From: UBA3071 sp965369635
GTDB lineage: Bacteria > Chloroflexota > Anaerolineae > UBA3071
DNA length: 14,760 nucleotides
Direction of reading: 5' to 3'
NCBI GenBank assembly: GCA_965369635.1
Contig: CBDURC010000057.1
Span: 1 to 14,760 of the forward strand
Under the pieces are notes generated by a model, which was not told where the DNA came from, made no database searches, and saw only the letters and a list, made by a program, of their open reading frames with translations. A program made the position numbers and the translations under genes. Below, piece after piece: positions 7,002 to 13,128 of the stretch. Each line of letters starts with the position of its first letter. Within the stretch, counting starts at the first letter, position 1.

Positions 7002-7397
7002 ATGATGACTGATCCCATCGCGGATATGCTGACCCGTGTCCGCAATGCACTTGAGGCGCAGCACCGCCAGGTGCTGGTGCCCAGTTCGAAAATGAAGGTC
7101 GCCATTGCCCGTATCTTCAAGAAAGAGGGCTTCATCCGACATTTCGATGTCAGCAAGAGAGGTCCCCAACCGGTATTGCGCATCATCTTGAAGTACGACG
7201 AGGAGCGGCAACCGGTGTTGCGAGCGCTGAAGCGGGTGAGTAAGCCGGGCCGGCGTATCTACGCTAACCGGCGACAGATTCCCAGGGTACAAAGTGGGAT
7301 GGGTGTGGCGATACTGTCCACCTCCAAGGGAGTCGTGACCGACCGCCAGGCCCGCCGCATGGGAGTTGGTGGCGAGGTGATCTGCTACATCTGGTAA
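7002..7397 (+). CDS. rpsH: 30S ribosomal protein S8
   Basis: S8 binds helix 21 of 16S rRNA and is a key 30S assembly protein; in E. coli it represses the spc operon by binding an rRNA-like site around rplE. The 131 residues start MTDPIADMLTRVRNA and end with the conserved GVAILSTSKGVVTDRQARR then GVGGEVICYIW. Two adjacent ATG codons (7002, 7005) are possible starts; GAGGGA at 6988-6993 suits 7002 slightly better. The rplF start lies 14 bases after the stop. No obvious S8-binding site was recognised in the neighbouring DNA by eye. Confidence 0.98.
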   Translation: MMTDPIADMLTRVRNALEAQHRQVLVPSSKMKVAIARIFKKEGFIRHFDVSKRGPQPVLRIILKYDEERQPVLRALKRVSKPGRRIYANRRQIPRVQSGMGVAILSTSKGVVTDRQARRMGVGGEVICYIW

Positions 7398-7411
7398 GGG
7401 GAGGAATCCTT

Positions 7412-7963
7412 GTGTCGCGTATCGGTCGCATGCCGATCCATGTCCCGCCAGGCGTGACTGTCGATGTCGGCGAAGAAAACCGGGTGACTGTGAAGGGGCC
7501 GAAGGGCGAACTCGCCCGCACGTTCTCTCCGGACATGATCATAGAAGTCCAGGATCAGCGTATCCTGGTGGAGCGCCCCACCGATCAGCGCAGGCATCGT
7601 GCTTTTCATGGCCTGACTCGAGCGCTGTTGGCCAACATGGTCACCGGAGTGTCGGAAGGCTATCGCAAGGAGCTGCAGATCGTGGGCGTGGGATACCGTG
7701 CCGTGCAGCGCGATAATTGGCTGGTGCTTAGCCTTGGCTTTTCGCATCCAGTGGAGGTTCGCCCGCCCGAGGGCATTATCTTGACCGTGACGTCCAGAGA
7801 TGGGCGTACCCTCACTGTGGAAGGCATTGATAAGGAGCTGGTGGGGAAAGTCGCGGCAGAGATCAGGGCGCTGCGCAAGCCCGAGCCATACAAGGGCAAG
7901 GGGATTCGCTATGCTGGCGAGCACGTGCGCCGCAAGGCGGGCAAGGCGGGCAAGGTCATGTAG
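7412..7963 (+). CDS. rplF: 50S ribosomal protein L6
   Basis: L6 lies near the GTPase-associated and sarcin-ricin regions of the 50S subunit. The 183 residues start SRIGRMPIHVPPGV, with two L6 repeats expected. Visible motifs are VKGPKGELAR, NMVTGVSEGYRKELQIVGVGYR and the C-terminal KPEPYKGKGIRYAGEHV. The gene ends with three near-copies of the nine-base unit GCAAGGCGG (7932-7958), which encode the basic KAGKAGK tail common in the family. The start is GTG at 7412, preceded by GGGGAGGA (7398-7405). A longer 119-base spacer follows before rplR. Confidence 0.98.
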   Translation: MSRIGRMPIHVPPGVTVDVGEENRVTVKGPKGELARTFSPDMIIEVQDQRILVERPTDQRRHRAFHGLTRALLANMVTGVSEGYRKELQIVGVGYRAVQRDNWLVLSLGFSHPVEVRPPEGIILTVTSRDGRTLTVEGIDKELVGKVAAEIRALRKPEPYKGKGIRYAGEHVRRKAGKAGKVM

Positions 7964-7965
7964 TG

Positions 7966-8016
7966 CCTGCCCAGTGCCTGGGGGGGCGCCTCGTTCGTTG
8001 CTCTGCCATGGGCAGG
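7966..8016 (+). promoter_or_regulatory. Inverted repeat in the rplF-rplR spacer
   Basis: CCTGCCCA (7966-7973), two bases after the rplF stop, is the exact reverse complement of TGGGCAGG (8009-8016). The eight-base stem would close a 35-base G-rich loop. A smaller competing hairpin, CCCA-GTGCC-TGGG (7970-7982), shares the left arm, so two exclusive folds are possible. There is no T-tract after it. This 119-base gap is long for the spc block and shows no coding signal that I can support. Confidence 0.35.
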
Positions 8017-8082
8017 GAGAGGAAGCACCACACCACAGGGCTCTTGGCAAGGATTGTTGGTAGGATGGAGGACTAGATCACA

Positions 8083-8448
8083 ATGGCCAAACAGACCAGG
8101 GCGGTGGCCCGCAGTAGGCGCCACCGGCGTGTACGTAAGAAGGTCAAAGGTACCCCTGACCGTCTACGCCTTAACGTCTTTCGCAGTCTGAAGCAAGTCT
8201 GTGCTCAGGTCATTGACGATGAGCAAGGGCACACGGTTGCCGCGGCCTCCACGCTGGATCCAGACCTGCGGCCGCGCCTGAATGGACTGAGCAAGACTGA
8301 GCAGGCCCGGCTGGTGGGTGAGTTGGTGGCCGAACGAGCCCAAGCAGCGGGCGTTGTGAAGGTGGTTTTCGACCGGGGTGGTTACCGCTACCATGGTCGA
8401 GTGCGGGCTTTGGCTGAGGGCGCCCGTTCTGGTGGGTTGCAGTTCTAG
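8083..8448 (+). CDS. rplR: 50S ribosomal protein L18
   Basis: L18 binds 5S rRNA with L5 and anchors it to the large subunit. The 121 residues begin with the strongly basic tail RSRRHRRVRKKVKGT followed by DRLRLNVFRSLKQVCAQVIDD, the family pattern. The C-terminal half has VVFDRGGYRYHGRVRALAEGAR and the final GLQF close to the usual G-L-x-F ending. ATG at 8083 follows GGAGG at 8067-8071, eleven bases away. rpsE starts 15 bases after the stop. Confidence 0.98.
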   Translation: MAKQTRAVARSRRHRRVRKKVKGTPDRLRLNVFRSLKQVCAQVIDDEQGHTVAAASTLDPDLRPRLNGLSKTEQARLVGELVAERAQAAGVVKVVFDRGGYRYHGRVRALAEGARSGGLQF

Positions 8449-8463
8449 CGGTCGGGAGGGTTC

Positions 8464-9024
8464 ATGGCGACGGGATCTAGAGGCAGGCGGCGCCGAGGCG
8501 CGGAGCGGGAAGGGCCGGAGTTCGACGAACGAGTGGTGAACATCGCTCGCACGGCGAAGGTACAGAAGGGGGGTCGGCGCTTTCACTTTCGCGTCGTGGT
8601 CGTTGTGGGGGACAATAAGGGCAGTGTGGGCGTCGGCATCGGTAAGGCCCGAGGCGTGCCCGAGGCTATCAGCAAAGGCAGGGACCGAGCCCTGAAAGAC
8701 ATGCATCGCATTTCCCTCGCGGGAACAACGATTCCCCACGAGGTCTGTACACGTTTCAGCGCGGCCAAGGTGTTGCTGAAGCCTGCATCACCGGGCACGG
8801 GCGTGATCGCTGGCGGCGGCGTGCGCGCTGTCGTGGAGGCGGCAGGTATCCAGGACATTCTGACCAAGTCGTTGGGCAGTTCCAACATCCTTAATGTGGT
8901 CAGGGCCACCATGAAGGCTCTGGATGAACTGAAGGACCCGGCAGAAGAGGCGCGGCGGAGGGGCAAACCCGTCGGGGATGTATCACCTTTCTGGAGGCGA
9001 GCTGATGTCACCAAGAAAGCGTAG
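8464..9024 (+). CDS. rpsE: 30S ribosomal protein S5
   Basis: S5 acts in decoding accuracy and at the mRNA entry site, with S3 and S4. The 186-residue protein is longer than E. coli S5 (167) because of a basic N-terminal extension and a longer C-terminal tail. The dsRBD-like fold is visible: FDERVVNIARTAKVQKGGRR, then VVGDNKGSVGVGIGKA and VPEAISKGRDRA. The S5 C-domain shows KPASPGTGVIAGGGVRAVVE and GSSNILNVVRATMKAL. ATG at 8464 follows GGGAGGG. The last 20 bases overlap rpmD, so the final residues (about RADVTKKA) are encoded by the same DNA as the start of L30. Confidence 0.98.
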   Translation: MATGSRGRRRRGAEREGPEFDERVVNIARTAKVQKGGRRFHFRVVVVVGDNKGSVGVGIGKARGVPEAISKGRDRALKDMHRISLAGTTIPHEVCTRFSAAKVLLKPASPGTGVIAGGGVRAVVEAAGIQDILTKSLGSSNILNVVRATMKALDELKDPAEEARRRGKPVGDVSPFWRRADVTKKA

Positions 9025-9211
9025 GGGGGTGAAGCGCTTGCGACTCACCTACGTGAGGAGCGCCATTGGCTATTCCAAGAGACAGAAGGGGACCATTCGC
9101 GCGCTGGGTTTCCATCACTTGGGCGATACGGTGGTGCAACCGGACACGCCTCCGATTCGGGGAATGGTCAACAGAGTCAGACATCTGGTTAGTGTTCAGG
9201 AGATAGAGTGA
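9005..9211 (+). CDS. rpmD: 50S ribosomal protein L30
   Basis: L30 is a small 23S-binding protein. From ATG 9005 it has 68 residues. The family pattern is clear: LRLTYVRSAIGYSKRQKGTI, ALGFHHLGDTVVQPDTPPIRG and MVNRVRHLVSVQE. The start lies inside the end of rpsE in another frame. It is fixed by GGAGG at 8993-8997, seven bases upstream, which gives a 20-base overlap and implies translational coupling to S5. The TGA stop at 9209-9211 shares its A with the rplO ATG. Some bacteria lack L30, so its presence is a useful trait. Confidence 0.96.
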   Translation: MSPRKRRGVKRLRLTYVRSAIGYSKRQKGTIRALGFHHLGDTVVQPDTPPIRGMVNRVRHLVSVQEIE

Positions 9212-9696
9212 TGAAGCTGCACGATTTGCGTCCCCCGGCGGGAGCGAAGAAGAAGAGAAAGAGGGTCGGGCGCGGCATCTCGGCAGGTCAGGGCAAGACC
9301 GCTGGTCGGGGCGTCAAGGGGCAGAATTCTCGCTCGGGTGGAGGCGTCCGCCCGTACTTCGAAGGTGGACAGTTGCCACTTGTGCGTCGCCTGCCCTATC
9401 TGCGCGGCTTCGTGAATATCTGGCGGGTGGAGCATGAGCCGGTGAACCTCTATCGCCTGAGTCGATTTGATGCTGGTAGCGAGGTCTCTCCGGAGACCTT
9501 GGCTGAGATGGGTATCATTAAGTCGCCACGGCGGGCTGTGGCGATCCTTGGCCAGGGGGAGATTGACCGCCCGCTGACCGTGAAGGCTCACCGTGTCTCC
9601 ACCGGCGCTCGGGCCAAGATCGAAGCGGCAGGCGGTACGGTGGAGCTATTGCCGCTCAAGGGCCAGTCTCAGTATGGCATAGACAGGCTGTCCTGA
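9211..9696 (+). CDS. rplO: 50S ribosomal protein L15
   Basis: L15 is a late-assembly 50S protein that contacts many other proteins. The 161 residues open with MKLHDLRPPAGAKKKRKRVGRG and the glycine-rich SAGQGKTAGRGVKGQNSR segment, then YFEGGQLPLVRRLPYLRGF, all diagnostic. The C terminus has VKAHRVSTGARAKIEAAGG, the usual carboxyl-domain pattern. ATG at 9211 overlaps the rpmD stop by one base and has AGGAG (9198-9202) at good spacing; an adjacent GTG at 9208 is possible. A structured 109-base spacer leads to secY. Confidence 0.98.
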   Translation: MKLHDLRPPAGAKKKRKRVGRGISAGQGKTAGRGVKGQNSRSGGGVRPYFEGGQLPLVRRLPYLRGFVNIWRVEHEPVNLYRLSRFDAGSEVSPETLAEMGIIKSPRRAVAILGQGEIDRPLTVKAHRVSTGARAKIEAAGGTVELLPLKGQSQYGIDRLS

Positions 9697-9733
9697 GGCA
9701 GTTGCACTGCCGAGGTCGGGAGTTCAACTCCCG
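9697..9733 (+). other. Tandem hairpins resembling the 3' half of a tRNA, between rplO and secY
   Basis: Immediately after the rplO stop, GGCAG-TTGCA-CTGCC (9697-9711) forms a perfect five-pair hairpin. Five bases later CGGGAG-TTCAA-CTCCCG (9717-9733) forms a perfect six-pair hairpin. Read as tRNA, the first is an anticodon arm with loop GTTGCAC (U33, triplet TGC, A37, C38). AGGTC (9713-9717) matches a five-base variable loop. GGGAGTTCAACTCCC matches a T-arm that has lost two loop bases. No D-arm or matching 5' acceptor strand is visible upstream, so this is not an intact tRNA. A chance or regulatory hairpin pair is the main alternative. Confidence 0.35.
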
Positions 9734-9805
9734 CCTAACTGAACTGTATTGGAGCCAGGCTAGACCTGCGGGAAGGTTGGAAAGCACTGGTCGGGAGGAT
9801 GTGTC

Positions 9806-11119
9806 GTGTTACAGGCTGTTCGTAATGCCTTTCGGCTGCCGGATCTACGGCGCAAGCTACTGCTCACTTTTGGCATTCTGGTGCTCTATCGCCTGGCTGC
9901 TCACGTGCCGGTTCCAGGCGTGGATGCCGAAGCGCTCCGCAATCTCTTCGCTACCAATGAGTTGCTGGGGATGCTGGACATGTTCTCCGGCGGTGCCATG
10001 TCCTCGTTCTCGGTCATGGCGATGGGGTTGGGGCCCTACATAACGGCAACCATCATCTTCCAGCTTCTCACCCCCATCATCCCCCGCATGGAGGAGTTGT
10101 CCAAGGAGGGTGAGGCAGGGCGCAACAAGATCAACCAGTGGACGCACATCGCCGCCGTGCCGCTGGCCGCGCTGCAGGCCTATGCTCTGGCCAGCCAATT
10201 GGCTCGTGGCTCCGGAGGACAGGCGATTCTGGCCAATTTCGGGTTCAGGGAGTATCCTCTGGCGACAATCGCTACACTGATCACGCTCACGGCGGGAACG
10301 ATCTTCGCTGTGTGGCTCGGAGAGTTGATCACCGAGCAGGGTATCGGCAACGGTATTTCGCTCATTATCTTCGCCGGCATCGTGTCCAGGGTGCCGCAGA
10401 CCTTGGGGGGAGTGCTCATTTCCAGACCACAGGCGCTGCTCGTATTCCTCCTCGTGACGGTGATCACGGTGGTGGTCATCGTGGTGGTGCAGGAGGGGCA
10501 GCGGCGCATTCCGGTGCAATATGGCCGCCGCGTGCGGGCCTTGCGAGGAGGGCGGTTGCGGGTAGTGGGTGGACAAAGCACGCACATCCCCCTGCGGGTC
10601 AACTCGGCGGGTATGATCCCGCTGATTTTCGCCCAGAGTTTTCTATTGTTTCCAGGGAACATCGCCAGTTACTTCGTCAATGCCGCAACCCCGTGGGTAG
10701 CCAGTGTCGCGAGCACGGTGGGCACGGTATTCGACCCGCGGGGAAACATCTATTGGATACTGTACCTGTTCTTGGTCTTCGGGTTCACTTATTTCTATAC
10801 CGACGCCATGTTCCGGCAACAGAACCTTCCTGAGGCACTACAGCGCCAGGGTGGCTTCATCCCCGGTATCCGGCCGGGCAAGCGCACAGAGGAGTACCTG
10901 AACAAGGTGATGTCTCGTATCACTCTCGTCGGTGCGCTATTCCTGGGTTTGGTGGCCATCTTGCCTTGGCTGACTCGCGGCGCTGCAGGAACGCAACAGA
11001 CGGGTGCGATGTTGATCAGCAGTTCTGGTCTGCTAATCGTCGTTGGTGTGGTGTTGGACACGATGAAGCAGTTGGAAGCGCAGTTGCTGATGCGGCATTA
11101 TGAGGGCTTCATCAAGTAA
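9806..11119 (+). CDS. secY: Protein translocase subunit SecY
   Basis: SecY is the channel-forming subunit of the SecYEG translocon in the cytoplasmic membrane. The 437-residue length and about ten hydrophobic segments fit the family; approximate positions are 18-36, 68-90, 114-132, 152-173, 182-200, 208-229, 266-290, 313-331, 372-390 and 402-418. Family motifs include the plug region GMLDMFSGGA (55-64), MGLGPYITATIIFQLL (73-88), ITEQGIGNGIS (175-185), the cytosolic loop GQRRIPVQYGRR (231-242), and GGFIPGIRPGKRTEEYL (349-365). The GTG start at 9806 has GGGAGG (9793-9798) seven bases upstream. It closes the spc block; adk does not follow. Confidence 0.98.
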   Translation: MLQAVRNAFRLPDLRRKLLLTFGILVLYRLAAHVPVPGVDAEALRNLFATNELLGMLDMFSGGAMSSFSVMAMGLGPYITATIIFQLLTPIIPRMEELSKEGEAGRNKINQWTHIAAVPLAALQAYALASQLARGSGGQAILANFGFREYPLATIATLITLTAGTIFAVWLGELITEQGIGNGISLIIFAGIVSRVPQTLGGVLISRPQALLVFLLVTVITVVVIVVVQEGQRRIPVQYGRRVRALRGGRLRVVGGQSTHIPLRVNSAGMIPLIFAQSFLLFPGNIASYFVNAATPWVASVASTVGTVFDPRGNIYWILYLFLVFGFTYFYTDAMFRQQNLPEALQRQGGFIPGIRPGKRTEEYLNKVMSRITLVGALFLGLVAILPWLTRGAAGTQQTGAMLISSSGLLIVVGVVLDTMKQLEAQLLMRHYEGFIK

Positions 11120-11167
11120 AGGGACGTCAGCAGCGAGGGCGAGTCTGCTGGCGGCAGAACACCACTC

Positions 11168-11929
11168 GTGATCATCCTGAAGACAGCGCACGAACTGGCC
11201 CTTATGCGGGAGGCGGGTCGCATCGTGGCCGAAGTGTTCGACATGCTGCAGTCGCGATTGCGGCCAGGGGTGACCACGGGTGAGCTGGACCGATTGGCCG
11301 AGGAGCTCATCCGCAGGCGGGGAGCTGTGCCCTCTTTCAAGGGGTATCGTGGGTTCCCTGCAGCCATCTGCGCATCTGTCAACGAGGAGGTCGTACACGG
11401 CATCCCGGGCAGCAGCCGCCAGTTGCGTCAGGGAGACATCGTTAGCATAGATGTCGGAGCGATACGCCAGGGCTATCACGGAGATTCGGCTCGCACTTTT
11501 GCCGTAGGTGAGATTGGCGTGCAAGCGCGCCGCTTGTTGGAAGCGACTGAAGGAGCGTTGTACGAGGGCATAGCCCAGGCCAGAGTGGGGAACCGTTTCG
11601 GCGATATCTCGGCGGCGATACAGAGGTACGTGGAGGATCGGGGATTCTCTGTGGTGCGAGAGTACACAGGCCATGGCATCGGTAGGCGAATGCATGAAGA
11701 GCCGCAGATACTGCACTATGTGCATCCCACGGATCCGAATCGCAATCGTCGTTTGCGTTCGGGGATGACGTTTGCCCTGGAGCCCATGGTCAACGTGGGC
11801 ACATGGAAAACCGAGCTGCTGGCGGATGGCTGGACGGTGGTGACCCAAGACCGTCAACTATCGGCGCATTTCGAACACACGCTGGCCATCACAGATGACG
11901 GGGAAGCAGATATCCTGACCCGGTTGTAG
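11168..11929 (+). CDS. map: Methionine aminopeptidase, type I
   Basis: This cytoplasmic metalloenzyme removes the initiator methionine from nascent proteins. The 253 residues match the short type I form without an N-terminal zinc extension. All expected metal and catalytic residues are visible: H77 (VVHGIP), D95 (SIDVGA), D106 (YHGDSA), H169 (GHGIG), H176 (MHEEP), E205 (ALEPM) and E236 (HFEHT). The GTG start at 11168 gives the usual IILKTAHELALMREAGRI opening, but there is only a weak purine stretch upstream and no GGAGG. The gene lies 48 bases after secY, its normal neighbourhood, but without adk in between. Confidence 0.97.
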   Translation: MIILKTAHELALMREAGRIVAEVFDMLQSRLRPGVTTGELDRLAEELIRRRGAVPSFKGYRGFPAAICASVNEEVVHGIPGSSRQLRQGDIVSIDVGAIRQGYHGDSARTFAVGEIGVQARRLLEATEGALYEGIAQARVGNRFGDISAAIQRYVEDRGFSVVREYTGHGIGRRMHEEPQILHYVHPTDPNRNRRLRSGMTFALEPMVNVGTWKTELLADGWTVVTQDRQLSAHFEHTLAITDDGEADILTRL

Positions 11930-11951
11930 TGCAGAGATGAACGGGGGAGCA

Positions 11952-11983
11952 GGCCAGATTGGAGCGGGCTACCTGCCCTGGTC
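11952..11983 (+). promoter_or_regulatory. Possible stem-loop between map and rpmJ
   Basis: GGCCAG (11952-11957) can pair with CTGGTC (11978-11983), with one G-U pair and a 20-base loop. GCAGG (11949-11953) and CCTGC (11972-11976) offer a competing pairing. It sits in the 89-base gap where infA lies in many bacteria. No T-tract follows. The structure is weak and its function is unknown. Confidence 0.22.
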
Positions 11984-12018
11984 TCAAGATGTGAAACTGA
12001 AACAAGGGAGCGTTAGTC

Positions 12019-12132
12019 ATGAAGGTGACACCATCCGTTAAGAAGCGTTGTGCCGACTGCAAGATCATCCGAAGACGTGGGGTGGTGCGGGTGATCTGCA
12101 AGAACCCAAAGCATAAGCAGCGTCAGGGATAG
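12019..12132 (+). CDS. rpmJ: 50S ribosomal protein L36, zinc-binding form
   Basis: L36 is the smallest ribosomal protein and stabilises 23S rRNA late in 50S assembly. This 37-residue protein begins MKVTPSVKKRC and ends KHKQRQG, the exact family length and pattern. The zinc ligands C11, C14, C27 and H32 are all present, so this is the zinc (C+) form. ATG at 12019 is preceded by AAGGGAG (12004-12010). The gene directly precedes rpsM as in most bacteria. Confidence 0.97.
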   Translation: MKVTPSVKKRCADCKIIRRRGVVRVICKNPKHKQRQG

Positions 12133-12187
12133 GGGAGATTTGCTCTGTCGTGGGTGCGTTGGTTACGTATAATAGAGGAGGAAGACC

Positions 12188-12571
12188 ATGGCTCGTATCG
12201 CTGGCGTAGACCTGCCTCGTGACAAGAGGGTGGAAGTTAGTCTGACCTATATCTATGGTATTGGCCGGGCGGCCAGCCGCGAGATTCTGGGTATCACAGG
12301 CATCAGCCCAAACAGTCGCGTGAGCGACTTGACCGAGGCGGAAACCGTCCGGTTGCGTGAAGTGATTGATCGCAACTATCAGGTAGAGGGTGATCTGCGG
12401 CGAGAAATCGCCATGAATATTAAGCGGTTGCAGGAGATTGGCTGCTACCGTGGGCTTCGCCATCGCAGGAACCTGCCGGTGTACGGGCAGCGCACGCGGA
12501 CGAATGCCCGCACCAAGCGAGGGCAGCGCAGGACCGTGCCAGGCCGCCGCCGCGCAAAGGCCAAGAAGTAG
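12188..12571 (+). CDS. rpsM: 30S ribosomal protein S13
   Basis: S13 lies at the top of the 30S head, bridges to L5 and contacts the P-site tRNA through its basic tail. The 127 residues show ARIAGVDLPRDKRVEVSLTY and IYGIGRAASREIL (helix-two-turns-helix region), DLRREIAMNIKRLQEIGCYRG, and the signature RHRRNLPVYGQRTRTNARTK-type tail followed by a lysine/arginine-rich end. ATG at 12188 follows the very strong GAGGAGGAAG (12175-12184). A TATAAT hexamer at 12168-12173 is too close to the start to be a convincing promoter. It opens the alpha block; rpsK begins 36 bases later. Confidence 0.98.
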   Translation: MARIAGVDLPRDKRVEVSLTYIYGIGRAASREILGITGISPNSRVSDLTEAETVRLREVIDRNYQVEGDLRREIAMNIKRLQEIGCYRGLRHRRNLPVYGQRTRTNARTKRGQRRTVPGRRRAKAKK

Positions 12572-12607
12572 TTGGCGGATACCCGATAAGCAAAGAGGAG
12601 TGACTGG

Positions 12608-13006
12608 ATGCCACCAAAGAGAGTAAGACGGGGCAAGGCGCGGCGCGAGAAGCGGGGAGCAGTGCCTCGCGGCCAGGTCCATATTCATGCCACATTCAAT
12701 AATACGATCATCACCATCACTGACCCGGAAGGGAACACTCTGGGCTGGAGCAGCAGCGGTACGGTGGGCTTCAGGGGAAGTCGGAAGAGCACGCCCTATG
12801 CGGCACAGCGGGCGGCTCGTCAGGCGGCCAGCAAGGCCAGGGGCGTAGGTATGCGTGAGGTAGATGTCTTCGTGAAAGGCCCTGGTCCGGGACGGGAGGC
12901 TGCCATTCGCTCCCTTCTGAATGAGGGATTGAGGGTAAACTCGATTACCGATGTCACGCCGATTCCCCATAACGGTTGCCGTCCGCCCAAGAAACGGCGC
13001 GTGTAG
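12608..13006 (+). CDS. rpsK: 30S ribosomal protein S11
   Basis: S11 is on the platform of the 30S subunit at the mRNA exit region, next to S7. The 132 residues carry a basic N-terminal tail, then GQVHIHATFNNTIITITD, GWSSSGTVGFRGSRKSTPYA, the AARQAASKARGVGMREVDV-like helix and VKGPGPGREAAIRSL. The C terminus DVTPIPHNGCRPPKKRRV is one of the most conserved endings in the ribosome. ATG at 12608 follows GAGGAG. A 122-base spacer with a tandem repeat separates it from rpsD. Confidence 0.99.
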   Translation: MPPKRVRRGKARREKRGAVPRGQVHIHATFNNTIITITDPEGNTLGWSSSGTVGFRGSRKSTPYAAQRAARQAASKARGVGMREVDVFVKGPGPGREAAIRSLLNEGLRVNSITDVTPIPHNGCRPPKKRRV

Positions 13007-13051
13007 AAGTCAGTTTGTAGAATCGCTGTGGGGCAGTTCGTAGGGTACCAT

Positions 13052-13077
13052 GTTTGACGAAGGGGTTTGACGAAGGG
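13052..13077 (+). repeat. Exact tandem 13-base repeat in the rpsK-rpsD spacer
   Basis: GTTTGACGAAGGG occurs twice back to back (13052-13064 and 13065-13077). Each copy holds a TTGACG hexamer like a -35 box, but no acceptable -10 box lies 16-18 bases downstream of either copy, so a promoter is not supported. The copies are followed by the palindrome GGCCGGCC (13085-13092). The repeat could be a simple slippage duplication or a binding site; sequence alone cannot decide. Confidence 0.6.
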
Positions 13078-13128
13078 GGATGAAGGCCGGCCAGCCGTAA
13101 ACCTCTTCTTAGTGAGCAGGAGGATACA

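Noticed and set aside
7932..7958. Nine-base repeat GCAAGGCGG at the end of rplF
   Set aside because: It is coding and simply specifies the basic KAGKAGK tail normal for L6, so it is not an independent repeat element.
11937..12041. 34-codon open frame (ATG 11937 to TAA) in the infA position between map and rpmJ
   Set aside because: It has no ribosome binding site, no resemblance to IF-1 or any family I know, and overlaps the start of rpmJ. It is probably chance.
12168..12173. Perfect TATAAT hexamer before rpsM as a possible promoter
   Set aside because: No acceptable -35 box lies 16-18 bases upstream and no extended -10 TG is present. Transcription would start inside the rpsM ribosome binding site, leaving almost no leader.
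12065..12970. 301-residue minus-strand open frame opposite rpmJ, rpsM and rpsK
   Set aside because: It lies antisense to clear, highly conserved genes, with no plausible start signal or recognisable protein; it is a composition artefact.
13054..13072. TTGACG hexamers in the tandem repeat as -35 boxes
   Set aside because: The sequences 16-18 bases downstream are G+C rich with no TATAAT-like element, so a promoter is not supported.
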